DNA from: Linnemannia elongata
Taxonomy: Eukaryota; Mortierellomycota; Mortierellomycetes; Mortierellales; Mortierellaceae
Direction: 5' to 3'
DNA: 64,000 nucleotides
NCBI GenBank assembly: GCA_036320915.1
Contig: JAXBDG010000023.1
Span: forward strand, 310,001 to 374,000
Below, piece by piece: positions 9,601 through 20,402 of this stretch. The translations under genes and the position numbers were made by a program. Below the pieces are notes generated by a model. The model did no database searches, was not told the origin of the DNA, and saw only the letters and a program-made list of their open reading frames with translations. Each line of letters opens with the position of its first letter. Position 1 is the stretch's first letter.

Positions 9601-11116
9601 CTGAGACGTTTAACCCCAGGGATTGGCACAACAAGGGTTATGTCCTGAAGGGCTCGATCCGGACAAATGAACGTCTGCTGCAGCTGCTGGCCTACAAGCT
9701 GAAGGAACTCCAGTCTGTTCGGTACCGTCGTATTCCCGAGAACAAGGCCCCAAACCCACTCCTTACAACCATTGGTGGTACAAACCGTTATCTGACCGAA
9801 GCTCGAAATGTCTTCTTCTCAGCTGCTGATGTGGAGAATCTGTTGGCTACTGAACCCAGTCAGGTCACGGTGTTGTCACTTGATTTGGGTACCTCCTGCA
9901 TCGTTGGTGCCACCGCTTCGTTCCCACCTAGCCAAAGCCCCACCACGTTGGCGCGTCCCCTGTGTCAGGATGGCGGTCAAAAGAAGAGGAAGAAGAAGAA
10001 GGGAAGGCGTGCCAAGCTGAAGCCTGGTGATAGAAAGCGGCAGAGGAAGAGGCAGAAGGCGCGCAAGCTGGGCGGGCGGTCTCTGGCGATTCGGTGCTTT
10101 GATCTGGTGGTCAAGCGAAAGGCCGTGTCGTGGCCCACAGACAGCTTTTCCAACTGGCTTAAGGACCGGCGGGAGAACACCATTGGACCATCTACCGGCA
10201 GAACTATTCAGAAGATTGAAACCGCCCTACCGCCTCTCAAGGGAGAGGGTGCCTCGTTTTGCGAGTATGTAGCAATGCGTCGAGCGTCGGAGGAAGACCT
10301 GGACACCTTTTACAACAACACCAACTTCTGGAAGCACAAATGGGATTCCAACATTTGCCGAAAGGAAGAGTACTACAAGGTTGCTGAGGGTTTGCTAAAC
10401 ATGATTGGTGGATCTGTCGGTAGGCCGAGATTGCCACACCAAAACGTCGTGATCGCGATTGGGCTAGCCAAGTTCACTGCTGTTCATGGCCCACCAGCCC
10501 TCAATGGCACGTTCCAGGCGTTTTTCGTCGATCTTGTAGGGCATACTGTTGCAACGACTGTTCAGCAAGGTCATTTCTTTACAGGGACATGCTAATGTTG
10601 CTTTTATTTTTTTTTGTCTTGACTTAGGCTCGTTCATTGGGCTACCTTGTGGTTGGAATCAACGAATATTATTCCTCCAAACGATGCCCTCACTGCCCTG
10701 CATTTGTCTGTGCGACGTCGGACTGGCGGACCCTTTACTGCACAACTTGCAAACGGTTCCTTCAGCGAGATGTTATGGCCTCCGAAAACATGAACAATGC
10801 AATCAAGGGTCACCTGATCCACCAGCAGCGGCCGCACTACCTTCAGCCTCGGCGTCAAGACGGATCTTACCCGTGGATGGATGTTGCTGCTGGTGACGGT
10901 AGTGGGGGTGGAGGAGGAGAAGCAACTGGACCATCGGCTGTGGCCATGGACAGCAATGGAGACGAAGCAGGTGGTGGTGGTGGCGGAGGGGCAGCAACAG
11001 CCAGAAAGAGGCGCGCCGCTTCGATCGTCTCAGTCGAGGTCCCCGACACCGGCATCTATCCCACGACTGACGCCCTTAGCTCTTCGTCAAGCCACATGGG
11101 GAAAAAAGCGAAATGA
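6639..11116 (+). CDS. XPG/FEN1-like nuclease fused to Fanzor (TnpB-like) RuvC nuclease, 1354 aa
   Basis: Five exons: 6639-7422, 7520-7814, 7931-9041, 9150-10535, 10628-11116. All four junctions are GT-AG and keep frame. I start at 6639 because FEN1-family proteins need Gly2 (M-G-L-K-G-F-Y-P-W-L here); an upstream in-frame ATG at 6534 lies in leader-like sequence. Residues 1-310 form an XPG N plus I nuclease with D37, D81, E166, D168, D185, D187 and D238 at the FEN1 metal-binding positions. Residues 350-730 are linker: Lys-rich, Gln/Asn runs, then an acidic D/E block. Residues 770-1250 are Fanzor-like: an R-T-N-E-R-L-L-Q-L-L-A-Y-K-L segment, RuvC-I D975 (L-S-L-D-L-G-T-S), a basic bridge, alternative Glu E1205 (I-N-E-Y-Y-S-S), zinc ribbon C1212/C1215/C1230/C1233, and RuvC-III D1240. 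A Gly-rich tail follows. Fanzors are RNA-guided DNA endonucleases; the fusion's role and any guide RNA are unknown. I saw no terminal repeats around it. Confidence 0.85.
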
Positions 11117-11146
11117 GCATAGCAGTTTCACAATGTAGGATGCTCC

Positions 11147-11710
11147 ATAGCGTCTGTAGTTATTTTTTTGGAACGTCAAAGTTTTAATCCGAAAACGGAA
11201 GTCTAAGTGTAGCTCATGCGAGCACGGTATTCTACGTCGTTATAGCAAAGCAGAATAGATAAAGTGTACTGCGCAAAACCGAGGAAACACAATCCGTAAT
11301 CTGCGCCAGGCGCACCTGCGCATACCTCCGGATGACCCTTGCTGCCCTTCGGGGGCGGTTCAAGGGGTAAGACTAGGTGTCTTCCGTCTCGAACTCTTTA
11401 ACTGTCATCGCTCCTCTTTTTTCCATAATATCCATTCTCCTCCGACCTAGTAAGGCCTCGATCACCGCTCGGTCGGCTGCATGTGTATCATTCTGAACGC
11501 CAGGGCATCGTCCCTCCTCGTGCTCCGCCAGAGGCCGCCCGCACTCGCATTCATTCGCTCGGGGTTTCCGTCCATATATTTGTTGCCATTGGGACCTGGG
11601 CCGCTCCTCCGGGGGTTTGTGCTTCCGTCTTTCTGTGATACCCTGCTGTTTCTCCCATTCGACGGTTCTCTCGCATCGCGGTTTCCATATTTTTATAGCG
11701 TCTGTAGTTA
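11147..11710 (-). mobile_element. 5'-truncated LINE insertion with 16-bp target site duplication
   Basis: The 16-mer ATAGCGTCTGTAGTTA occurs at 11147-11162 and again at 11695-11710, flanking a 532-bp insert. Read on the minus strand, the insert opens mid-codon with K-I-W-K-P-R-C-E, continues about 107 codons to a stop at 11373, and ends in a 7-base poly-A at 11169-11163. The ORF has a C-terminal E-C-E-C-G-x(9)-C motif. This tail resembles the post-RNase-H end of fungal LINE ORF2 proteins. Between stop and poly-A lies a GC-rich 3' untranslated region with two hairpins (TGCGCC/GGCGCA, and a stem about 11336-11366 that on the plus strand has a cUUCGg loop). Truncation, poly-A and duplication together are diagnostic of target-primed reverse transcription. 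Confidence 0.85.
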
Positions 11711-13595
11711 GATATACATGCCTGTAAGCATGTTCCATAGTGTAGGGTCACGTGAGCTCGGCTACTTCATCGTGGCCGAGGCGCAGCGATTACTCACTTC
11801 GGTGACGTAATTTAAGCGCCAATTGTTCTGTGACCAGACCCAGCATCATAGGGCAAAAAAAACCCTAAAACACCATGTTCTTCTCAACTCTCCCACATCC
11901 TTCCCACACGCCCTTTCTCCATCACGACTCTCATGCTGGTTGCCAATCGCGCTCATTTGTGGGTTTAAAACACTTTTTGTGCCTTTCAACCACTACTGCA
12001 ACTGTGAGCAGGGTTTGCATGGATGTGGAACAAAAATGTTGTTCTGAATTGCTGTCTAATCGGGGTTTTGTGGCCAAAAACAAAATATTTAATGTGAAAT
12101 GCCCAATACTTTCTGATTTACTCGCAGGGGAGAGGTTCTACGATGACCAGATTCGGTGACATCCATTGTCCATAGCAACTTTCTCCGCATCACTTTTCGT
12201 TGCATTGTGTACCAGTCTCATCGCGCAAGGTAATGTTGGTATATGTCCTAGTCTCGTCTCTCCCTTTTGTCCCGTTTGTCTGCCCTCCCTTGCTGCTCTG
12301 GCCTCCATTCTTTTAGTATGAAGTGATTTCAGGTCCGCGGGACGGGTTAGTATCGTGGTCATTGTAAGAATTTTGGCACGCATCTTAGACGCCGGCCTTC
12401 TTTCCGGCAATGATCCTGTTTCCATGCGTACTTGCTCTGCAAAAGCAAGGGACTGCGACTGGCAGGACGATGTCATGAATATTATTCATTTTTTTCTTCT
12501 GACACATATTCAAAACTCTGTGCTGTGAATTGTTTCTAACGCCCTCTATGTGTGCATCTTTGGGGTTATGCCTAGGACCGCTGACAGGTGTGCTTCAGTC
12601 AACAGCAGGACTGGCGATGGAACGAAAGGGACAGGATACCTTTTACACAAATGGGTTGCATATTACGTCTGATGGAGAACCTCCCGTCAAATGACTCATC
12701 GCAATGTCGCCCATCAAGAGTCCGCACAGCTCCTCCGGGAGTGGGAGGCGTGGATGCAAGATCTCAAATGCAGCAAATACCCACTCCACAAGAGGCAGGC
12801 GGCTCATTCGCACGTGCCTTGATCATGGCCAACATTGATGAGTTCTTTCGGGACCGGGTAGCGGTTGAACGAGAATGTAAAATCTTGAAGAACTCGTCTA
12901 GGTACCTGGGTTTGGGTGTATGAAGAGTTGACATCTCGTGTGCAGGAGAGAAGACGTAAGTTTTAAGGACTGCATCAATAATAAAAAGAATGGTATATAT
13001 TTTTTGCTCTATTTTCTTTTTAATAGTTGCCAATACATTGTGTATCGTAGGATCTCATCACTTGTCCCCACTGAGGGCACAAGAAGACAACGGTACTCCC
13101 TACATATAAGCCTAGTGGTTTTAGTTTGGTTAAGACATATGTTTTGATTTCTTATTCCATATCTTAATAGTGAGCGATCGTCAAGAATAGTCACCGACAA
13201 GACCCCATTAGACCACCTGAGGGGTATTCGACAAGTAGACTTTCGCATAGGGAAGAGAGGTTGGAGGAAGAGGGGTTGATTTCAATTTGCTCGACATGGA
13301 GCTTCAGATGTGCTACCGAATGATTTTCTGGGCGAGTTAAAAGAAGATAAGGATTCAGTTTCGAGGTCTCATGCTTTTATTTGCTCTCATTTTTATTATT
13401 ATTCTTGTTTTTAGTCGGAATAAAAAGGTCACTCACAGCACCGGCCCCTGGTCGTCTCGACGGAGAATATTAAATTGCAGTGATGATGGTGTATATACTG
13501 AACACCAGGAGCATAAAGAAAATAAAATATTTACAAACGAAGTACCAAGACATTACCTCTCGAACGATCTGTTTTTTTTTCTTTCCTTCTCGCTT
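11711..13595. other. intergenic with dispersed repeat C, copy 1
   Basis: No gene recognised. Positions about 12,000-12,115 share an ordered set of phrases with about 36,510-36,616: 'ctgtgagc', 'ggtttgcat', 'gtgtggaacaaaa'-like, 'ctaatcggggttt', 'ggccaaa' and 'tgtgaaatgc'. A frame on the plus strand from 12,588 to 12,923 (111 codons) shows no family signature, so I do not call it a gene. Confidence 0.45.
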
Positions 13596-14809
13596 TTACG
13601 TCCTTCTGGGGACAGTTCCTGTGGGCGCGATCTGGTCACCTGTGGGCGCGACCTGATTGCCAGTGGCCGTAAAGGTCGAAGGCGCACTCTTATTGGCATC
13701 CATACCATCAATGTTGACCGTCTCGCTCGGACACGCCGAAACCTCAGTTCGACGCTGAGCCTCCGCCCTCACAGTATCGATATCGAAATGGCAGAAGAAC
13801 CTATACAACCCCGCCGCCAAGATTCCACCGCCGAAGGGTCCCAACCAGTAGATCCAGTGGTCCGATGTGAAATGCCTCGAGACAAGGGAGGTCGCAAAGG
13901 CTCGGGCGGGGTTGATGGAGGCGTTGGTGTAGCGAACGGCGAACAAGTGGCAGGAGAAGAGGGTGAAGCCGATGGGGAGTGGTGCCATAAAGGAGGATCT
14001 TGCGCGCTCGTCAGTTGTCGTCAGGTAGACAAAGCACAAGATCGAGCTCAGCCAGAATTCAAGGAAGAAACCGCGGACGAGGGTCTCTCCGTTGTGCTAG
14101 TCGGGTCGAAAGTGAAGGAAATATAGATGTGAGTAAACACAGCTGGGGTTTCTTTTTTGTTTCTGTAATCATCAGGAGGGAAAATATTTAATCTCATAGA
14201 CAAAAAAACGTTTGGACAAAGCCAATGCACGCTTACTCAACCATGAAAAATACAGAATCTTTTATCACAACTTACAAGGACGTTGATTCCTCCAGCGTAG
14301 ACGTTGTTGGGGGTGGTACCGCGGGCCATGGCGACACCGAGACTGGCACCGAGTAGCTGACAGATCAAGTACATGATGGCCTTGCCGAAACTGTGGTCTC
14401 CGGCGATCAGGCATGCAAGAGTAATAGCAGGGTTGAAATGAGCCCCACTGATTCTTCCGAACGCCCAGGCCGTCACCATCAACCCCATTCCGAAAGCAAA
14501 CGCGACACCCAAGACTCCGCTTATGTGCAAAATAATTGATAAGACAACATAGGTGAGAGTTTGAGTAAAAACTATATGACTGCAGTACAACATGCATTAG
14601 GAGAACAATTTATGAGAAGAGCTTGAGGATGGGACCTACGTTCCCTCAGCGGCATCACGGGAGACGGCATCGGCACCTCCGACGGCGAGGTACAAGAACA
14701 TGGCCGTTCCGATGAACTCGCCAGTGGCCGGGATGTACCACCGCTGGAGTTCCGAGATAACTTTGCGGTTACTCATTTCGGTATGAACAGGACTGTTATT
14801 ACTACTCAT
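13596..14809 (-). CDS. aquaporin (MIP family), 304 aa
   Basis: Three exons on the minus strand: 14809-14640, 14519-14276, 14096-13596, with GT-AG introns in phases 2 and 0. The product has the MIP fold with both half-helix motifs, H-F-N-P-A-I-T-L-A in exon 2 and S-I-N-P-A-R-A-F in exon 3, and six hydrophobic segments. A His precedes the second NPA in helix 5 (F-S-C-H-L-F-A), as in orthodox water channels, and the loop before NPA2 lacks the Asp expected in glycerol facilitators. Water is therefore the likeliest substrate. The hydrophilic C-terminal tail of about 50 residues is Ser/Thr-rich. It should sit in the plasma or vacuolar membrane. The start is supported by a TATA box about 115 bases upstream. 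Identity is firm; substrate is inference. Confidence 0.92.
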
Positions 14810-14920
14810 GGTCGGTATTCGCGTAGTCTGAATCTGTTTTGATCAGGTGGAGTTTGAGTGAAGAGAAATAGCGGTGAGAATGGAAAAGGGCTGTAAAGGT
14901 CGTGTGAGGGACGCTACCCC

Positions 14921-14927
14921 TTTTATA
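14921..14927 (-). promoter_or_regulatory. TATA box of the aquaporin gene
   Basis: The minus strand reads TATAAAA here, inside 'agatataaaaggggt', about 115 bases before the aquaporin ATG. The spacing suits a TATA-driven, possibly inducible, promoter. Confidence 0.55.
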
Positions 14928-16077
14928 TCTGAACGCGTTCATGGGGAAGGCTCTTGCTCTTGTGTACTTTATTTTCTTTTTTCTCTAATGCGCACCATAT
15001 ATTCCTTGGAGAATTAATTCAATCCGAATTGTTTTTTTTGTACACACTTTTAGCTGGGACGTGTGCACAAAAACCATATTCGATTGTACATGAAATACTT
15101 GATGGACATTGATGTCTAACGATGATGGACCCACTCGTTGATCTGTGTGATTCATGAAACACAAGAAAGAATAACTCGATAAATATCCGAACTCTCCTTG
15201 TCTCTCTGGTTCGCCAAAAAAAAAAAAAAAAAAAAAAAAATGCTCCAATTGCTTCATCCGCAGGAAGGAAGCCCTCGGCCTCCATCATCGTTCATTTCCG
15301 GTCCGTTGACATCGACTTGAACAAAAATTTGTTTCTGCTAGACGTTTGACAGACAAAAAAAAGTAACCGATGCATGCATGGACCACTCTGAAGCACAATG
15401 TTATTATCATCAAGCATTATTTTTTATTAAAACTACGCCAGACCATATCGCGAAAGAACAAAGGTGAGGGAGTGAAAGAGAGGATCCACAGAATGAATTC
15501 CAAGAAAAGAGACATCAATGAAGACAAGCGAGCGAGGTTATGCTTATCAAGACCGAGTATTTTGGCCAAGGCGGATCGGCGTCTACCGCTGATTGGCATA
15601 TCCTTAGGGAGCGACAGTCCATCGACATTATGGGTGAGCTTGAGGTTTCTCTCGGCCTCACGGATGCGCTCCATGTATGCAGCCTGGCTGCAGCTCGAAT
15701 CAGATTATGGTCTACTGTAGTCAACGGAATCACCCCTAGAATAATTGCACAGGAAGATTGGACACAGTTTGGACAGGATAGGTGAAAATCGGTATTTTTT
15801 CCGATACAGATCATATTTGTCTCACGTCAAAGTTGGCCACCTGAACAAAAGAACAATGCAAATTCAAAAAGACAAGGTTGCATAAAAAAAAACCTATTTT
15901 TATTGTCTGTCACCCGTTCAACGAACTAACTTTGGTGCTATGGCGCGGCCCATCTAGACCGGGTCGAATAAATTTTAAACTGCCAAATCTTGGTCAGCAC
16001 AGTCTTAGTAAACAGAAGGCGAATGAGGATGGGTGAAATGGTGCATATCACTTCTGCCTCCCCCATCAACACACGCC
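14928..16077. other. intergenic with poly-A tract and a possible coding scrap
   Basis: A run of about 25 A lies at 15,216-15,240; I found no flanking duplication to prove a retroposon. On the minus strand, about 15,690-15,530 reads a coding-like stretch (M-E-R-I-R-E-A-E-R…, then L-P-K-D-M-P-I-S-G-R-R-R) that begins just after a CAG and trails off. It may be a terminal exon or relic of an unknown gene. I do not recognise it. Confidence 0.3.
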
Positions 16078-16666
16078 ATGGGTGCCATGAACAACAAGAC
16101 CATGCATCTGAAAGTGGCTAGAGATAGGAAGAAACGCAAGCTGGACAATGCAATTGACCCAACTCGCTCCGCCAACACCGAACGACAAGCCAGCGAGGAG
16201 GCGTGTACGCTAGAGATAGGACTGATGAGAGCGGATGCGAAGACATGCTCGATACGGAGTGGGAAGGTATCTTGAGGAGGCGGATAGCGAGTCTCCTTCG
16301 GAGGATGACAATACCGATGAGAAAGGTTGGGATATGCTGTATGGGAATCAGAAGAAGTCTACTGGATGGGAGGAGCTGCAGAGAAACATGCAGACGTCGG
16401 CTCGTAAAGTGTCTGAATCCAAGGGATACATTGGCAACTCGGAGAGAATCCGCTTTCGAAAGAACGCGGCATTCAGAGATGCAACCGAAGGTTGTTTACC
16501 TTCGAAGCGACTGGTTATTCACTTTCATCGAATATTCAAGGTAATAGGCACGTACGATCATGATCTCAATGGTGTTGATATTTTGAAAGAAGGTTGCACA
16601 TATATCCATGGCGCCTATGCCAATGCAACTTATCCATCTTCTGTGGGACCCTTGTGGGTCAATTGA
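16078..16666 (+). pseudogene. unrecognised, frame-broken coding fragment
   Basis: From 16,078 a basic start (M-G-A-M-N-N-K-T, then R-D-R-K-K-R-K) runs about 65 codons to a stop. An overlapping frame from about 16,235 carries an acidic Ser/Glu/Asp segment (E-E-A-D-S-E-S-P-S-E-D-D) and then a charged helical stretch to the stop at 16,664. The two frames together look like the N-terminal part of one nuclear or transposon-encoded protein that has suffered a frameshift. I do not recognise the family. Confidence 0.35.
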
Positions 16667-16771
16667 GCATAGAGTGAGGGAACAAATCAGTATCTCACCG
16701 AAGAAGAAGTGATGCTAAAAATTCAAGGGCAGGCAAAAAAAAAGGCATCCGAAAAAAAAAATGTTCAGAGG

Positions 16772-16978
16772 TTGACAATCCTTTGAGTACACAATGGAGT
16801 ATCTGAAAAAGAGACTGAGATTTAAGCCCCTGAGAAAGAGACTGGAACTGAGCCCCCGAGAAAGTGATACACAGAGCCCCTGAGATCCCATTTCCAAAGT
16901 GAACAGGGAGGGTCACTTTTGAAACAAGGCGTCCGAGCGATCCAAAAAAATAAAGAGGAAAAGAACAGTCACGTTCGC
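16772..16978 (+). repeat. dispersed repeat family A, copy 2
   Basis: Second copy of the element at 10-195 in the same orientation: 'atcctttgagtacac', 'agcccctgagaaag', 'gggtcacttttgaa' and 'gaacagtcacgttc' follow the same order. It is followed by a GAGAGG-rich tract (16,990-17,050). Confidence 0.7.
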
Positions 16979-19038
16979 ATCCCTTATTCATGGTCACAAA
17001 GAAAGAGAAAAGAGGGAGAGAGAAAGAGAGGGAGAGAGGGTCGGAATGAGAGAATGGTTTGGTTGTAGTATTTCTCCTAGACTTTGTTTTTCGACACGAC
17101 TATATATGCTTCATATCTGATATCACACAGGGAGTCAAAAAAACACAAGCCAAAGAAAGAATTTTATCTACAGCCTTTCGGGCGTCGTGACTTAAATTTC
17201 TTCCCAGCATTCGTTCCTTTACTCTCGTTGATTGAGAAATCACTTGGTTATTCAAGTAAGGAAGAATGCATCAACAATAAGACATGGGAAGGATGACTAT
17301 TACGCGATTTATTGTTGATATTGAGATGAGGAGGAGACAGAAACAATTGAAGGGAAGGTAAGGTATAGGGAAGTGCGTCGAGTAAATGAAACGTGAAGGG
17401 AAGGGACAGGAAGGGAAAGGTAAGGAAAGAAGGATGCTGGCACACCTCACTCAGCAAAACGTGCGTGCTGTGTGAAGGTTAGGATAATAGATCATAAGCA
17501 ATTCTGGTATGTGCAAAGGAAGTGACAGTCGTCTCACCTGAGGTGGAGGAGATTGGCTAGTGTATGATTGTGAAAAGTGTTTGAACAACAACGCAAAAAC
17601 GACTACTTATATACAGAAAGGAAAGGGTTTGAACATACTCCATTCATAAAGCAGTTCTGAAAAGCATGAAAGAAAAGGTTACTTATGGTAAATGGGGTGA
17701 TAACAAGATGAGCAAATCGGGCAACAGAATCAAGAGACAATATCGAAGGACCACATCAAGAGATAATGGTCGGAGACGGTATTACGAGAGGGTATCAAGA
17801 GGCAATAGCAAAAGTCTAAGAAAAATGATCAGGGGTGCTAGAGAAAAGCAAGGGATAGAGAAAAGCAAGGGATGAAAAAAGTGAATATGGAAAAAGCAAG
17901 GAAGGAGAAAGGGGGGAAATCAAGGGCAGACAGAAATCCAAGGCACACAGATATCAAAAGATTGGAGAAATCAAGGGCAGGCAAAAATCGAGGGATGAGG
18001 AATATCCAGGATGGATAACAGACCAGTGACGTGGTTTTTTTTTTATCTTTCAGCATCAGTTCACCATATCCAACTGAGACAGAGATCTGTCAACGTTGGA
18101 TTGTGGTTTGGGTCTTTGAATCGTGATAAAGCAGAGGGACAACCTGAAAGGCAATATCAAGTGACAATACCATAGGGTAATGCGATGGGACACTATCAAG
18201 AGACAACATCAGGGGACACACGAAAAAAAAACGCCAAAGGACAACGCCGAATAACAACACCCAAAGATAACGTCAAGGCATAAAAATCAAGGAACAAACA
18301 CAAGGGACAACATCAAGGGACAACATCAAGGGACACCATCAAGTTACGACAACAACTGGCATGAAGCACTAAGTGTCCATAGCGACGTCATGATCATGCA
18401 AGCCGAATCTTTCGTTGTTTCTGTATTTCTTTATTCTTTGTCCACGCTAGCTAGGCCTTAGTTAAAGGACTCTGGAATGGAAATTTGGAGGGACACGGCA
18501 CTGGGAAAAGGAAAGACAGCATCAGTGGACAACATCAAGAGACAACACCAAGGGACTGCAGTTGGACAATACAGAGAGGAAAGTCAGGAGAGCAAGGATG
18601 TGGGAAACGTCAAAGGCGTCCAAGGATCAAAAATTTAAAATTACGAGTATGCCCATAAAAAAAGAGATGAGGGACTTCAAATGACTAAGGGGATACGTGG
18701 AGGAGGGAATCAAAAGATGTATATAAAAAAGCAAAGTGGATGGATCCACTTTGTAATGTGGATGAATGAAGGCCACTCAGCAGATGCATAGAACAACTGC
18801 CTTGTTGTATCCCAGCGCACTTAGCGACGTTGATTTGTGATCCTTCGATGTCGGCTCCTTCAATCCTTGCCTCACCAGGAATCCGAGGTCGCCCCCTCGA
18901 TGCTTTGCTAACATGAAATTTAATTTTACAGGTGCTGTGACGTGGGCGATTCGCCAGGTAGATTCCAATATTCAATTTTAACCAATACAAAAAACACCAT
19001 TCTAACTATGCGTAGGAATGGGGGAGTATAGGTTACTA
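16979..19038. repeat. gene-free region rich in degenerate CAAGGGACAAC repeats
   Basis: Between about 17,660 and 18,600 many irregularly spaced short motifs recur, such as 'gacaacatcaag', 'caagggacaac', 'aatcaagggcag' and 'agcaagggat'. Near 18,300-18,345 they become tandem at 12-14 bp spacing. They look like a degraded minisatellite. Open frames in it are short and repeat-driven. The same vocabulary returns at 19,920-20,380 and 27,050-27,250. Confidence 0.55.
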
Positions 19039-19362
19039 CTAGACGAAGCAAACATAGGCTCCTTCTACAGTGCCACAGAAGCTATTATCTGGACAGCAGT
19101 TGCCACCATAATTATCAGGACAACCGAATGTGGCTATGGGGCATCCTACCACCTGCGGAATGCACTTTTTATAGTCCTTAGAGCGGGAGTGCTTTCCTTT
19201 GGATGGGCAACAGACAGCAGGATTGTCGTCATCTGCACAAAACTTATGCGTCAGACGATACCCAATGGGACATCCACCAGTTGCTTTCGGAGTCCGGGGA
19301 ACCGCCCCAGCTGCTACCAGAGAAGTGACGGCAAGTGCGAGAGTGATCTTATGCATGAGCAT
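19039..19362 (-). CDS. small secreted cysteine-rich protein, 107 aa
   Basis: Single-exon protein with a clear signal peptide (M-H-K-I-T-L-A-L-A-V-T-S-L-V-A-A-G-A, cleavage near A-V-P-R). The mature chain of about 85 residues has eleven cysteines, in two similar halves: G-C-P-I…F-C…V-C-C…K-C and G-C-P…G-C-P…N-C-C…F-C…V-C. The doubled CC motifs suggest a duplicated disulfide-rich module, as in secreted fungal effectors, inhibitors and antimicrobial proteins. The odd cysteine count would leave one unpaired or make a dimer link. Translation may begin at Met1 or Met3. No family is recognised. A TATA-like element (TATATAAAG) on the minus strand near 19,820 lies about 460 bases upstream and may serve it through a 5' untranslated intron; that is a guess. 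Confidence 0.65.
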   Translation of the reverse strand: MLMHKITLALAVTSLVAAGAVPRTPKATGGCPIGYRLTHKFCADDDNPAVCCPSKGKHSRSKDYKKCIPQVVGCPIATFGCPDNYGGNCCPDNSFCGTVEGAYVCFV

Positions 19363-20189
19363 GGTGTTGTGAGTACAGGTTGTGTTTGGAGGATGGTAAA
19401 GTCAAAAGGGGATGGCAGAAAGTAAAAGAAATCAATAACAAATATACACAGCTACTCCCTAATCGTTCTTAGAAGTGCGCTATCATATAGCCAAAGAAAG
19501 GTTCAGTCAAGAATGTGGAGGTGTGTGCAGAGATTGCGCAGGTTTCTTGTAAGCGTTCCGGTGAGCGTAGTTGAGAGTAGTCTGTGATACTCTTGCGACG
19601 TTTGTTCGCATGATTGTCCTTGCAGCGGTTCTTGTAGAGGAAATCGTTTGTGCAATGATTCTTGCAGAACTGTTATTGCAACTATTCTTGTAAAACGCTG
19701 TGAGTTGTGCAAGGTGTTGTAAGTACCTTGAGTGGTGTGAGTGCTGTAGCGAATCTAGAGTTTTGGAGGAGGATCAGATGTGTGTTGGAAGAGGATGTTA
19801 GTTAATTGCCTCCTCTTTATATACCTGAACAAGGTTGTAAAAGAAGCAAACAAAAACCAGCTTGTCAGTTGAGCCTAGACATAATACAAGTTACGGGGAT
19901 GCCCTGACTAGTCGGGCCAGAAATGACATACACCAAGGGGCAACATCGAGGGCCAACAGCAAGGACTGCACACAGGAGTAACTAACATCAAGAAACTGGA
20001 CCAAGACATGTGGGGAAACCAAGGGACAGGAGAAGTCAAAGGACGAGAAAATCGAGGCTTAGGAAAAAAACAAAAGGTTGGAAGACAAGAGAGGGACCAG
20101 CCCAGGGATTGAGAAAATCAAGGGCATGATGGAGATGCCAAATAGTGATCCTGGCGCTCTGAGACAATAAAAACCACAATATTAGGGGG
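19363..20189. other. intergenic, upstream of the secreted Cys-rich gene
   Basis: Contains the minus-strand TATATAAAG element near 19,820, then from 19,920 onward more degenerate 'aagggac' repeats. I see no coding region. Confidence 0.4.
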
Positions 20190-20402
20190 CTACACCAAGG
20201 GACAGCTTCCAAGAATAGACTTAAGAAACATCAAGGGAGAACACTTGTTATAATACCAAGGGACAGCACCGAGGGATAACAGAAGGGACACACCAAGTGA
20301 TGTTGGAAAGTGATTGAGGGATGTTAGAACGAAAGGGGACAGGAAAAGATCAAGAGGCAACTGTAACAAATTAGTCTAGCTTATATCGCTCTCAACCTAT
20401 TA
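20190..20402 (+). repeat. dispersed repeat family B, copy 1
   Basis: Matches 27,053-27,276 closely. Shared landmarks are 'gggacagcttccaagaatagac', 'taataccaagggaca', 'gacaggaaaagatcaag' and 'aacaaattagtctagcttatatcg'. The copy ends at the TA where the palindromic element 20,403-20,893 begins, while copy 2 runs straight on past the same point. Confidence 0.8.

Noticed and set aside
10536..10595. Continuation of Fanzor exon 4 to a stop at 10,595, or a donor at 10,570.
   Set aside because: Only the donor at 10,536 joins exon 5 in the frame that yields the I-N-E-Y-Y and zinc-ribbon motifs; the 10,570 donor shifts frame.
11301..11366. GC-rich hairpins, one with a cUUCGg loop, behind the Fanzor gene, considered as a guide (omega) RNA.
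   Set aside because: They lie inside the LINE insertion bounded by the 16-bp duplication, so they belong to the LINE 3' untranslated region.
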